NCBI RefSeq assembly: GCF_030813595.1
Contig: NZ_JAUSUH010000012.1
Location: 1-64,000 of the forward strand
Length of the DNA stretch: 64,000 nucleotides
DNA from: Ancylobacter vacuolatus
GTDB lineage: Bacteria; Pseudomonadota; Alphaproteobacteria; Rhizobiales; Xanthobacteraceae
Reading direction: 5' to 3'
Within the stretch, counting starts at the first letter, position 1. Each line of letters starts with the position of its first letter. Below, one piece after another: positions 1-8,855 of the stretch. The translations under genes were made by a program, and so were the position numbers. The notes below the pieces were generated by a model. It was not told the origin of the DNA, made no database searches, and worked only from the letters and a program-made list of their open reading frames with translations.

Positions 1-81
1 AACGAGAAGCCGCAGGGCGAGACCGTCGACTACGACACGCTCATCGGCTCCTGGCCCGCCACCCCGCCGAAGAAAAACTGA
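1..81 (+). CDS. 3' end of an unidentified protein (partial)
   Basis: The window opens inside an open reading frame that ends at a TGA at 79-81, leaving only 26 C-terminal residues ending in TPPKKN. The piece is too short to assign a family. It is followed at once by a strong hairpin, as expected at a gene end. Both the codon pattern and the downstream hairpin support a real gene end, but the function cannot be stated. Confidence 0.5.
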   Translation, partial: NEKPQGETVDYDTLIGSWPATPPKKN

Positions 82-115
82 CGCGGGTCGGCTGAGGAAA
101 GCCTGAACGATACCC

Positions 116-143
116 ATCGTCCCCGGCCTGGGTCGGGGACGAT
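116..143 (+). terminator. Hairpin terminator after the left-edge gene
   Basis: A perfect 10-bp inverted repeat (ATCGTCCCCG at 116-125, CGGGGACGAT at 134-143) encloses an 8-base loop, 35 bases after the stop at 81. There is no long T tract, so it could work as an intrinsic terminator of modest strength or as an mRNA 3' stabiliser. Confidence 0.55.
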
Positions 144-177
144 CTCTGTTCAGCCTCAGCGGAGTGCAACGATCACC

Positions 178-286
178 CTGGAGCACTTCCGGTGAAAGCC
201 GGTTCACCGGAAGTGCTCCAGGTTTTTATTTTTACGCATTTTCTTCCAGCGAACCGGAAACCACTTCGCTCGAAAGTGCTCTGGCC
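178..286. repeat. Dispersed palindromic intergenic repeat, copy 1
   Basis: A 19-bp perfect inverted repeat (arms 178-196 and 203-221, 6-base loop) is followed by a T-rich stretch and then a second conserved block with a GCGAACCGGA core. Nearly the same ~100-bp arrangement recurs at 8753-8855, also between genes. Short palindromic mosaics of this kind are known between genes of Hyphomicrobiales; I infer membership from form and from the second copy. The rest of the 82-493 gap shows nothing besides this repeat and the hairpin at 116-143. Confidence 0.75.
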
Positions 287-493
287 TCTGTTCCGGCTCT
301 GCAGTGCACACGCTCTTGTTCTTCGCCGTGCTCGGATGCAGGGAAACGGGGTGTAGGGGTCTTCGCGGTGGAGGGGCGCCGGCACTGCGGGACGTGATCT
401 TTGCCTTGCCTTATGTCGCTTTCCGCCTTGACCTAGCGGCAGGGCGCCCGGATAAATCCCATTCGCTCTGCGGAAGCAGCCTAGGATGGATAG

Positions 494-2101
494 ATGCGAA
501 GCAGCAGGGGCGAAGCGCATTACATCCGGCTGATCGACGACATAGAAGCTTCGCTGGACGATCCCGCCGGCATCGAGAAGCTGGCCTCCCATCTCGAAGG
601 TGTGCCGGAGATACTGCGCAACCTCGACCGCCCCCTGCCTGATGGCGGCCGTATACTCCTGACGATCGACCCGACGGGGCTCGTCATGAGCCAGAACGCC
701 GTGGCGGCCAAGGCGCTAGGCCTGTCGATCGGCAGCACGATCGCCGAAGCCGCCCTCACGCCGCAGGCTCTGCCAGCCTTTCTGGATCGGCTGGGGGGCG
801 GGGAGGGGCCAGTTCCTCTCGCTGTGGCAACGCGTGCCGGGCATTCGCTTTTTCTGCTGGGCTCGCAGCCCGAGGCCGGCGGCACCATTTCGCTGGCGGA
901 GGTCCGCCGCGGGATCGGCCGGCATGTGCTGAACCAGTTGGCCGATGCTGTGAGCCTGATACCCTCGGAGACCGAGGTGCTGGCGGGATTGATGGACGGC
1001 AAGTCCATCGACCAGATCGCCGCCGCCCTGTCGCGCAAGGAGGGAACGGCGCGCCAGCAGGTTAAGTCGATCATGACCAAGATGGGGGTCAACTCCCAGA
1101 CCCAACTCATCTCGACGGCTTACGCGCTCTCGCTGATGTTCGAGCGCACCCAGTCGCCTTCTCGCGGCGTCGCGGGCGCTGGGACGCGCGTGGATATTCC
1201 TGGGGCGACGCTGTTCGACAGCCGGCACGGCCCGCTGGGCCTCCACTGTTTCGGAGCCATGGACGGCGTACCGGTTTTTCTGTTCCATGGTGCGATCTTC
1301 GGCATCGCCGGCCATGGCGAGTTCCGGCGAGCCGCCGAGATGCTGGGGCTTTGCATCATCGCCCCCGAGCGGCCCGGCTTCGGGCATACGCAATTGCCTG
1401 ACGACGCCGACCCGGTGGAACTGGCCTGCGCGCAGGCTCTGGATGTTCTTGAATCGCTTGGCAAACCGCGTGTCGTCGTGCTGGCCCACGATATCGGAAC
1501 GCGCTTCGCCGCCCGCCTCGCCCGCCTCGCACCTGAGCGTGTCGCGGCCGTTGTCGCCGCCTCGACGACACCGCCGATGCAGACCTGGGCCCAGACCGCC
1601 GGCATGCCCACCCGTCACCGGGTGAATGCATGGGCGGCACAGAAGCTTCCGGGCCTGATGGATAAGATCGTTGGCCTCGGCCTGTCGCAGATTGCCCGCC
1701 AGGGCGTCGACGTGCTGCCGAAACTGGTCTTCGACGGCTGCGATTTCGATCAGGCCGTACTGCGTCGGCCGGACTGCCAGGCCGCCCTGCAGGAGGGGTT
1801 CCATCTCGCATGGTCGCAGCAGGGGGCGGGATTTCGCAGCGACATGCGGCTGACCAATGAAGACTGGCGCCAGGAAGCCCTCCAGGTCTGCGTGCCGTTT
1901 CACTGCCTGCACGGGACGCATAATCTCACCGTCTCCGGCCAGGCCGTCAGGGAACTTGCGGCCGAGATGCCGCATGGCCGGTTCCGGGCGATCGAGGATG
2001 GCGGCCACAGCCTCCCGCTGAGCCATACCGCTTTCATCCTGCGCCATGTGCTGGCAGCGGCTCACAAGGCAGGGCTGGGATTCGACACGCTCGACCACTG
2101 A
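494..2101 (+). CDS. LuxR-type HTH / alpha-beta hydrolase fusion protein
   Basis: This 535-residue protein joins a regulator to an enzyme fold. Residues ~150-215 form a LuxR/GerE-like HTH (SETEVLAGLMDGKSIDQIA, then a recognition-helix segment ending near MTKMGVNSQTQL). Residues ~235-525 form an alpha/beta hydrolase. The nucleophile elbow reads HDIGT, so the nucleophile would be Asp333 rather than Ser, as in haloalkane dehalogenases and epoxide hydrolases; the general base is probably His505 in GGHS. Residues 1-140 may be a PAS-like sensing region. The start is ATG 494 with AGGA at 483-486. I infer a regulator whose hydrolase half senses or cleaves a ligand. It has no operon partner; the next gene begins about 110 bp later. 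Confidence 0.8.
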   Translation: MRSSRGEAHYIRLIDDIEASLDDPAGIEKLASHLEGVPEILRNLDRPLPDGGRILLTIDPTGLVMSQNAVAAKALGLSIGSTIAEAALTPQALPAFLDRLGGGEGPVPLAVATRAGHSLFLLGSQPEAGGTISLAEVRRGIGRHVLNQLADAVSLIPSETEVLAGLMDGKSIDQIAAALSRKEGTARQQVKSIMTKMGVNSQTQLISTAYALSLMFERTQSPSRGVAGAGTRVDIPGATLFDSRHGPLGLHCFGAMDGVPVFLFHGAIFGIAGHGEFRRAAEMLGLCIIAPERPGFGHTQLPDDADPVELACAQALDVLESLGKPRVVVLAHDIGTRFAARLARLAPERVAAVVAASTTPPMQTWAQTAGMPTRHRVNAWAAQKLPGLMDKIVGLGLSQIARQGVDVLPKLVFDGCDFDQAVLRRPDCQAALQEGFHLAWSQQGAGFRSDMRLTNEDWRQEALQVCVPFHCLHGTHNLTVSGQAVRELAAEMPHGRFRAIEDGGHSLPLSHTAFILRHVLAAAHKAGLGFDTLDH

Positions 2102-2209
2102 TCAGGGGGCGATGCTGCCGAAAGGTAAGTTCGATTACCATTTGGTAGTTTTGCCCGGTCCCCTCTTGACCATAGGGTTACCCGCGCGGCCACAGCGGGA
2201 AACTCGACA

Positions 2210-3193
2210 GTGTCAGCCTTCAAGGTCTCCACCTCGTTTGCACTGATGTGTCGAACGGCGCCCTTCCTGTTCTTCCGCCTGCTGGTTTATGCGGGCATTG
2301 CTGCGGCCTATGTGCTGGCAACGGGTGTCGGGGCCGGCATTGGCTATGGCGTGGGCGCTTTGTGGGAGGATGAGAGCCGGCTATCGGCCGGATTTGTCGG
2401 TGCGGCCGCCGGTTTTGGGCTGGTCGCCGCGGTGTTGTACTTCCTGCGCGAATACATCCTCTACATCGTCAAGGCCGGCCACATCGCGGTGATGGTCGAG
2501 CTGCTGCGGGGACGCGCGGTTGCGGACGGCCAAAGCCAGATCGCCCATGCACGCGTCCTGGTGACGGAACGCTTCGGTGCCTCCAACGTGCTGTTCGGCA
2601 TCGATCAACTGGTCAAGGGGGTGATCAGTGCCGTCACCGGGCTGCTGGAGGGGCTGTTGTCGATCCTGCCTCTTCCCGGTGTGGACGGGCTTGCCTCGCT
2701 CCTGCGCGCTTATCTGAAAATCGCTGTCGGGCTGATGGACGAGGTGATGCTCGCCCAATGCTTCGACGATCGCGGGCGGGACCCATACACCGCCTCGCGC
2801 ACGGCCTTGGTACTTTACGCCCAGAACGCGCGCCGGCTCATGATCAGCGCGGCCTGGGTGACGGCCGGAGTCTGGCTGCTCTCCCTTCTCGTCTTTCTGG
2901 TGATGCTGGGGCCGGCGGGAGCCCTCGTATGGCTGATGCCGGGCCAGCTGTCGGCGGGCGGCCTCATCTTCGCCGCCCTGTTCGCATGGTCGATCAAGGC
3001 CGCCCTTATCGAGCCCTTCGCCGTCGCCTGCATGCTGCAGGCCTATTTCAACGTAACCGCCGGCCAGACGCTTGATCCCGAATGGGAGGCGAAGCTCGAT
3101 GCCACTTCCGACAGGTTCAAGGCCCTCGGCCAGCGCGCCGGCACGTGGGTGGGCGGGCGCATGGGCTATTCGGCACAAGGAGAACCGACATGA
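2210..3193 (+). CDS. Multi-pass membrane protein, first gene of the VWA operon
   Basis: A 327-residue integral membrane protein of unknown function. Hydrophobic segments lie at about residues 18-50, 62-90, 205-240 and 245-285, with Gly-rich stretches such as GAGIGYGVG in the first. A soluble, partly amphipathic part (about 95-200) separates the two membrane halves. The start is GTG 2210; no convincing upstream alternative exists because stops precede it. The stop at 3191-3193 overlaps the ATG of the next gene (3190), which indicates translational coupling with the von Willebrand A protein. I cannot name a family; the coupling suggests it anchors or works with the secreted VWA protein. Confidence 0.8.
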   Translation: MSAFKVSTSFALMCRTAPFLFFRLLVYAGIAAAYVLATGVGAGIGYGVGALWEDESRLSAGFVGAAAGFGLVAAVLYFLREYILYIVKAGHIAVMVELLRGRAVADGQSQIAHARVLVTERFGASNVLFGIDQLVKGVISAVTGLLEGLLSILPLPGVDGLASLLRAYLKIAVGLMDEVMLAQCFDDRGRDPYTASRTALVLYAQNARRLMISAAWVTAGVWLLSLLVFLVMLGPAGALVWLMPGQLSAGGLIFAALFAWSIKAALIEPFAVACMLQAYFNVTAGQTLDPEWEAKLDATSDRFKALGQRAGTWVGGRMGYSAQGEPT

Positions 3194-5754
3194 GGCGTCC
3201 CTTCACCGGCGCAGCGGCTGCCATGCTGCTGTCGGTCGGGCTGGCGCAGGCGGAGGCGCCGCGCACTATCATCGTGATGGACGGGTCGGGCTCGATGTGG
3301 GGCCAGATCGACGGGCGGACCAAGCTCGACATCGCCCGCGAGACCGTGGCCAAGGTTCTGGGCACGCTGCCGGCCGATCAGGAACTCGGGCTCTTGGCCT
3401 ATGGCCACCGCTCCAAGGGCGATTGCCGCGACATCGAACTCATGGTCGCGCCGGCCAGGGGCACGGCCGCCGAGATCAGCGAGCGGGTCGCCACCATGCG
3501 CTTCCTCGGCAAGACCCCGCTCTCCGAGGCCGTGCGGCAGGCTGCCGAGGCGTTGCGCTATGGCGAGGAGGCGGCCACTGTCGTGCTCATCACCGACGGG
3601 CTGGAGACCTGCAAGGCCGACCCCTGTGCCCTGGGGCGTGAGTTGGAGGCGGCTGGCCTCAACTTCACCACCCACGTCATCGGGTTCGGCCTCACCAAGG
3701 CGGAAGGGGCGCAGGTCGCATGCCTCGCCGAGAACACCGGCGGCCGTTATATCGAGGCTTCGAACGCCAACGCCCTGCGCGACGCGCTGGCCACGACCGT
3801 GGCCGCGCCGGCACCGCCCCCCGCTCCAAAACCCGTCGCTCCCACCGCCACGTTGAGCGCGCCGGACAGCGCCCCCGCGGGATCCGTGCTGGCGGTCGGT
3901 TTCACGGCGCCGACGGGACCGTTCGACTACATCCATCTGCTCAACGCCAAAGGCGAGCGCGTCGCAGAGGCCGCTGTCGGCAACGCCAACCCAGTCTCGC
4001 TCCGGCTGCCCTTCGACGTTGGAAAATACGAGCTCGCCTATTCCAGCCACGCGGCCGGCATCATCGCCCGCCGGCCGCTCACCGTGACCGAGGCGGCGGT
4101 CATGTTGAACGCGCCCGACAGCGCCCCCGCCGGCTCGCTGATCGAGATCGGCTGGACCGGACCTGCCGCGCAGCATGACTATATCAAGCTGCTCGACGCG
4201 AAGGGCGAGCGCGTGGCCGAAGCCGCGATCGGCGGCGACAACCCGGTCCGCCTGCGCCTGCCGTTCACGCCCGGGGGTTTCACGCTGGTCTATTCGTTCA
4301 ATAACGCGGAGACCATCTTCTCGCGGCCGATCCGCCTGACCGAGGCCAAGGTCACGCTGACCGCCCCGGACCGGGCGCAGGTCGGCGCCGAGGTCGTCGT
4401 CGCGTGGGAAGGGCCGGCGGCCGCCTATGACAACATCCAGCTGGTGCGCCAGAGCGATGGCGAGCGCATCACCTACGAGTACGTAAAGGACCAGCCGCTC
4501 ACCTTCCGCATGCCGGACGAGCCGGGCGGGCACGAGTTTCTCTATGTCTTTGGGGACACGGAGGTGATCGCGCGCCGCCCGATCACCGTGGTGCTGGAGA
4601 AGGTCGACGCCGCTCCCGCCGTTCCGCCCGGCCGGGCCGAAGCCGCTTCAGCGTCGACAAGCGGTGACGGCTCGTCGCTGACAGCGCGCGATCTCGTTCC
4701 GATCACCCTTCAGGCGGACATGGGAACCATGGGGTTCAACGTGGTGTGGTCGGCAACGCCCGTTCCCGGCCAGAATCTGCCACCCGAGGCCTGGGCGATG
4801 GATGAGGGAACGGCGGATCCGGTCGAAACCGACTTCTTCCCCGGCCAGTATGATGTCGTCGGCGATGCGGGCGACAATGTCTTCGCCCGCCGGATCACGG
4901 TCGTCGCGGGAGGGCGGAACCACTTCATCATTCCGCATTCGCGCGCGCGCAGCCCCGCCGGAGAGGACGCGCCCCGCGCCGATGATGGGCTGGTGACGCT
5001 CCGGCTCGCCGGGGGGCCGGAGAGCGGGGCGGTCCGCTGGTTCGCGGCTCCCGTCGGTGGCCAGGACGCGCTTGCCGTCGCCAGTGGCGATGCCGTCACT
5101 GGGCCGTGGGAGACGCGGATCGAGCCAGGCCTCTGGCTGATCACCGGCACGCCGGCCGGCGGCGGCGCCATCGCCCACATGGTGCTGGAGCCGTTCTCCG
5201 CTTCGCCGTCACCGCTCGACCTCACGGTCCACGCGCCCGCCCACGCGACCCGCAAGACGCCGGAGATCGACGGTCTCGACAGCGCCTGCGACGCCCCGCA
5301 GCCCTGCCTCCATCGCGACGCGGCAACCGGTCTCAGCCTGCTGCTGCCCAGCGGCTGGGGCATGGAGGCCGCGCTAGTGATGGAAACCGCGGCCGGCGTC
5401 GCCGCCCGCCATCCCTCTACCGTGTTCCTGCCCCTGCGGCCGGACCGCAACGAGACCATGATCGCGCTCAACACCCGCCAGTGGGACGCGATGCTCGGCC
5501 CTTGCGAGGACATCGCGATCGGCCGGCTCTGCCGCACCGAGCCCATGAGCGACGCCGACCGGCAGGCCTATCGCATCCTCGCGGCCACGCTGGATGTCGC
5601 CGGGCCGACATCCCGTGCCTCCGGCACCCGCGCCGTCACGGGAGGCACGGCGCCCGCCGGCATGGTCAAGGCCATCGGCGGGATCGAGGTGAGGGGTCCC
5701 GACGGGCTCGACCCCGTCGACATCCTCGCCCCCCAGCTTTCCGTGACGGAGTGA
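3190..5754 (+). CDS. Secreted von Willebrand factor A protein with three Ig-like repeats
   Basis: An 854-residue exported protein. A signal peptide (about 1-22, ending AQA) precedes a VWA domain (about 25-210) with an intact MIDAS start DGSGS at Asp31-Ser33-Ser35 and a later ITDGLET strand. Three ~83-residue repeats follow (about 215-475), each opening with a VTLTAPD-like strand and carrying a D-[YN]-I block, the first two also with the phrase AKGERVAEAA. The last ~350 residues hold a further beta-rich region and a Cys-containing C-terminal domain. ATG 3190 overlaps the preceding stop, and its own stop overlaps the GTG of the next gene. VWA domains bind protein ligands through a metal ion; the partner here is unknown. 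Confidence 0.85.
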   Translation: MRRPFTGAAAAMLLSVGLAQAEAPRTIIVMDGSGSMWGQIDGRTKLDIARETVAKVLGTLPADQELGLLAYGHRSKGDCRDIELMVAPARGTAAEISERVATMRFLGKTPLSEAVRQAAEALRYGEEAATVVLITDGLETCKADPCALGRELEAAGLNFTTHVIGFGLTKAEGAQVACLAENTGGRYIEASNANALRDALATTVAAPAPPPAPKPVAPTATLSAPDSAPAGSVLAVGFTAPTGPFDYIHLLNAKGERVAEAAVGNANPVSLRLPFDVGKYELAYSSHAAGIIARRPLTVTEAAVMLNAPDSAPAGSLIEIGWTGPAAQHDYIKLLDAKGERVAEAAIGGDNPVRLRLPFTPGGFTLVYSFNNAETIFSRPIRLTEAKVTLTAPDRAQVGAEVVVAWEGPAAAYDNIQLVRQSDGERITYEYVKDQPLTFRMPDEPGGHEFLYVFGDTEVIARRPITVVLEKVDAAPAVPPGRAEAASASTSGDGSSLTARDLVPITLQADMGTMGFNVVWSATPVPGQNLPPEAWAMDEGTADPVETDFFPGQYDVVGDAGDNVFARRITVVAGGRNHFIIPHSRARSPAGEDAPRADDGLVTLRLAGGPESGAVRWFAAPVGGQDALAVASGDAVTGPWETRIEPGLWLITGTPAGGGAIAHMVLEPFSASPSPLDLTVHAPAHATRKTPEIDGLDSACDAPQPCLHRDAATGLSLLLPSGWGMEAALVMETAAGVAARHPSTVFLPLRPDRNETMIALNTRQWDAMLGPCEDIAIGRLCRTEPMSDADRQAYRILAATLDVAGPTSRASGTRAVTGGTAPAGMVKAIGGIEVRGPDGLDPVDILAPQLSVTE

Positions 5755-6482
5755 CCCGCGTGATCCGGCATCTTCTCCTCGCGGCCGTGACCGCCCTCAC
5801 TCCCGTGGCCGCACAGGCGCAGCAGAATGGCGGCGAGGAGCTGATGGTCGCCCGCTGCGCAGCGGGTGGCTGTCGCTGCGCCCTGGTCGACACCAGCCAG
5901 GAGGATCTTGCGTTCCTGCTCGGGCCCAACATTCCCGCCAAAGCGACGCGCATGACGCTGGTGTCGGTGGGGGGCAAGACCTATTTGTCGCCGCGCTCCG
6001 CCGACGAGGTGCATCGCGCGGCCGGCGGGACGGGACGGTGCGAGGTCCGGCTGTTCGAACCCATGCTGCCGCTTGACGGCATGTGGCGCAGCTCGGTCCG
6101 CGTCCATTCCATGTCCGGCTGCCTTCCGCAGGTCGCGGAGAGGGTCCCGCCCATCGTCGCCAACATGGGCGCCAGCGTGCCGGTCCGCTGGAACGGGCGT
6201 TTCGACCCCGCAAAGCTGGATGGCGGCGGGGTGACCCGCGTGGTCGAGTGGACCGAAACCGCGCCGGGTCGCTTCAAGGGCCTGATCAGCATCCCGAACA
6301 ACGGGATGCTGAAGGTCGCTATCTCCCTGACAGCGACGCTGCTCACGCCGGAGCGCGCAACGGCCACGATGCATCTGCGCATCGGCGCGGGCGAGGGCGC
6401 CAACGCGGCCGCGCTCGGCTCGCTGGGCATGGCCAACTGCCGGACCACGGCGGTCTATGACTTCACGCGGGTGGGCAAGTGA
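5751..6482 (+). CDS. Secreted Cys-rich protein of the VWA operon, paralogue A
   Basis: A 243-residue predicted periplasmic protein with a signal peptide ending near AAQAQ. The mature start carries a cysteine cluster (C-x4-CRC) followed by a D-T-S-x-E-D-L-A-F-L-L-G segment, and two further Cys lie later. The next gene encodes a protein with the same C-x4-CRC opening, so the two are tandem paralogues. The likely start is GTG 5751, which overlaps the TGA of the VWA gene; GTG 5760 is an alternative. No family could be named. Placement in a coupled set suggests joint function with the VWA protein. Confidence 0.75.
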   Translation: MTRVIRHLLLAAVTALTPVAAQAQQNGGEELMVARCAAGGCRCALVDTSQEDLAFLLGPNIPAKATRMTLVSVGGKTYLSPRSADEVHRAAGGTGRCEVRLFEPMLPLDGMWRSSVRVHSMSGCLPQVAERVPPIVANMGASVPVRWNGRFDPAKLDGGGVTRVVEWTETAPGRFKGLISIPNNGMLKVAISLTATLLTPERATATMHLRIGAGEGANAAALGSLGMANCRTTAVYDFTRVGK

Positions 6483-6513
6483 CGCGCTGGCGCGCGACAG
6501 ACGAGGTTTATCG

Positions 6514-7203
6514 ATGAAAGACTCTGGCTTCGCGATCATTGCCGTCCTCCTCCTGGTGTTCGGCGCGGGGTTTCCCCGCCCCGCGCTTGCGCAGGCTGAC
6601 GCCGGGAAGAAGGCCATGGTTGCGGACTGCAGCGGCAAGGAATGCCGCTGCCGCCTCTCCGACCTGACCCTGAACGACATGGCCATCCTGCTCGGCACCG
6701 ACGTCCCCACCGATCCCGAGAGCTTCGTGATGATCCATGGCGACGAGATCGGCTGGTCCAAGGTCAGCATTCGCGACGCGGAAATCGCCCTTGGCGGCGA
6801 CGGCAGCTGCGACCTCGAGCTGTTCCAGGACTGGAGCCCGGAAGACGGGACCTGGGATGGAACGACCTTGCTGCGCGGGGTTTCCGGCGCGGCCGAATGC
6901 CGGCAGATCGGGGCCATGGTCGTCACCATGATGAACGGCAAAGGCATGAAGGTGCGGGTCGCCTGGAAGGGCGCGTTCGACATGAACGCATTCCAGGCGG
7001 CGACCAAGCCGGGACCCGAGGACGACCACCCGAAATGGACGCAGCTCGATCGCCATACCGTTGCCGGCGCGGGCGGCGGCGACGGCATGGTGACTTCCTA
7101 CAAGGCCCGGCTACTGACGCCGCAACGGTTCATTCTCGACACAAGGATTGCCGGCGAAGGCTGTGTCTTCAATCTGCGCAATGACGTGCGCAAAGTGGAT
7201 TGA
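6514..7203 (+). CDS. Secreted Cys-rich protein of the VWA operon, paralogue B
   Basis: A 229-residue predicted periplasmic protein. Signal peptide about 1-26 (ending ALAQA), then a C-x4-CRC cluster and the segment LTLNDMAILLG, which matches the paralogue encoded just upstream in order and spacing. Additional Cys residues in the middle and near the C-terminus could form disulfides. ATG 6514 lies 31 bp after the previous stop. The function is unknown; the duplication within one operon suggests a pair of related binding or assembly subunits. Confidence 0.75.
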   Translation: MKDSGFAIIAVLLLVFGAGFPRPALAQADAGKKAMVADCSGKECRCRLSDLTLNDMAILLGTDVPTDPESFVMIHGDEIGWSKVSIRDAEIALGGDGSCDLELFQDWSPEDGTWDGTTLLRGVSGAAECRQIGAMVVTMMNGKGMKVRVAWKGAFDMNAFQAATKPGPEDDHPKWTQLDRHTVAGAGGGDGMVTSYKARLLTPQRFILDTRIAGEGCVFNLRNDVRKVD

Positions 7204-7408
7204 GCGGCACAGCGGCGCTCCGTGACCGGGCTTGCCTGACATCCGAGATGGCCGACGCGCGACGAGCGAGCCCAGCGAGGCCGCCTTTCCCAATCGGGGC
7301 ATCGTATGCCGGACGCAACCGTCCAAGCCCGTGAAACAGTGTTGCTTCTCCACGGGCGCCGGCCGTGCTTCTGTACCGCGCTCGCGCGTCGATTTCCCCC
7401 GAGGTGGC

Positions 7409-8734
7409 ATGTCCGCACCCCCGCCCGCTCCGCCCGGTCAGGGCCGTTTCGAGATGAAGCCGGCGGCATCCGGGCCAACGGCTCGCTCGGGGCGGCGCGC
7501 TTTCATCGGTGTCCTGCTGTGCAACGTCCTCGAATGGTATGACTTTGTCATTTACGGCCTGCTCGCCGTCCACCTGTCGCGTGCCTTCTTCCCGCAGGAA
7601 AGCGACACGGTCGCGCTGCTGGCAACGCTCGCGGTGTTCGGCGTCAGCTTCGTGATGCGCCCGCTCGGCGGGCTGCTGCTCGGGGGCCTTGGCGACAGCC
7701 AGGGTCGCAAACCCGCCCTCATGATCGCCGCCATTCTGATGGCGGCCGGCACCTTTGCCATCGGCCTCCTGCCGACCTTCGAGGCGATCGGCGTATTCGC
7801 CCCGGTGCTGCTGCTCGTGGCCCGGCTGGTTCAGGGCTTCTCCGCCGGCGGGGAATGGGGCATCGCCAATGCCTTCCTGCTCGAAACGTCGCCCGAGGGC
7901 CGGCGGGGATTCTCCACCAGCTTTCTCTCGGTCACCGTGGCCTTGGGCAGTGGCCTCGCCAGCGCTGTTGCCGCGCTGCTCGTCACCGCACTGTCGCCCG
8001 AGAACATGGAAGACTGGGGATGGCGGATGCCCTTCCTCCTTGGCGGGACCCTCGGGATCGTGGCGCTGTGGCTGCGCAGCGGCATCGACGAGACGCCGGT
8101 CTACCGCCGGGTGCAGGCGGCACGTGCCTCCGCCGGCACGGTGCTGCGGCGGATACGCCGCCCAGGCCTGACCGTGCTCGGGTTCACCATGCACTGGACG
8201 GTCTGCTACTATGTTTTTCTCATCTACATGCCGCTTTTCACCCAGAGGCACGCCGGGCTGAGCGCTGCACAGGCGACGTGGTCAAACACGATCTGCATTG
8301 CCTCCATCATCCTGCTCGTTCCCCTCATCGGCCGGCTGTCTGACCGATATGGCCGCCGGCCGTTCCTGCTCTGCTCCTGCCTCCTCGTTCTGGCGCTGGT
8401 GGTCCCGGCGATGTGGGCCATCGTCGCGTTTCAGAGCTTCCCGCTGGTGGTCGGGGTGCAAGTGCTGTTCGGCGTCACCATTGCCCTCTATTCGGGGCCG
8501 GCTCCAGCGGTAGTGGCCGAACTGTTCCTGACCCCCGACCGCTCCCGCTGGTCGTCGGTGTCCTATGCGATGGCGGCGGCCATCTTCGGCGGCTTTGCTC
8601 CCTTCATCGCCGTGTGGCTGACCGCGATGGTGGACAATCCGCTAGCGCCCGCCGGCTATGTCATTGCCGCCGGCGCGACGAGCTTGCTGGTGGTCTGGCG
8701 CATGCCCGAGACAGCGCACATGCCGATCTCCTGA
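7409..8734 (+). CDS. MFS transporter of the metabolite:H+ symporter (MHS) type
   Basis: A 441-residue, 12-helix major facilitator protein. The first helix region reads LEWYDFVIYGL and the second FVMRPLGGLLLGGLGD, both hallmarks of the MHS family (KgtP, ProP, citrate and dicarboxylate carriers), and the loop 8-9 motif RLSDRYGRRP is present. It probably imports an organic acid or osmolyte with protons across the inner membrane. ATG 7409 is chosen because GAGG at 7401-7404 precedes it; ATG 7454 is an alternative. The gene converges on an AraC regulator with a palindromic repeat between them. The substrate cannot be read from sequence. Confidence 0.85.
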   Translation: MSAPPPAPPGQGRFEMKPAASGPTARSGRRAFIGVLLCNVLEWYDFVIYGLLAVHLSRAFFPQESDTVALLATLAVFGVSFVMRPLGGLLLGGLGDSQGRKPALMIAAILMAAGTFAIGLLPTFEAIGVFAPVLLLVARLVQGFSAGGEWGIANAFLLETSPEGRRGFSTSFLSVTVALGSGLASAVAALLVTALSPENMEDWGWRMPFLLGGTLGIVALWLRSGIDETPVYRRVQAARASAGTVLRRIRRPGLTVLGFTMHWTVCYYVFLIYMPLFTQRHAGLSAAQATWSNTICIASIILLVPLIGRLSDRYGRRPFLLCSCLLVLALVVPAMWAIVAFQSFPLVVGVQVLFGVTIALYSGPAPAVVAELFLTPDRSRWSSVSYAMAAAIFGGFAPFIAVWLTAMVDNPLAPAGYVIAAGATSLLVVWRMPETAHMPIS

Positions 8735-8752
8735 GACGCATCCTTCGCGACG

Positions 8753-8855
8753 CCAGAGCACGTCCGGTGGAAGCCGGTTCACCTGATGTGCTCCAGGGTC
8801 TTGTTCTTAACCATTTCCTTCGCGCGAACCGGAGCTCGCTTGGCTCGAAAATGTC
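8753..8855. repeat. Dispersed palindromic intergenic repeat, copy 2
   Basis: This is a diverged copy of the repeat at 178-286: it has the GAGCAC-TCCGGTG arm, the GAAGCCGGTTCACC loop region, a GTGCTCCAG arm, a T-rich linker and the GCGAACCGGA block in the same order. It sits between convergent genes, so it may also serve as a bidirectional hairpin. Confidence 0.7.
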
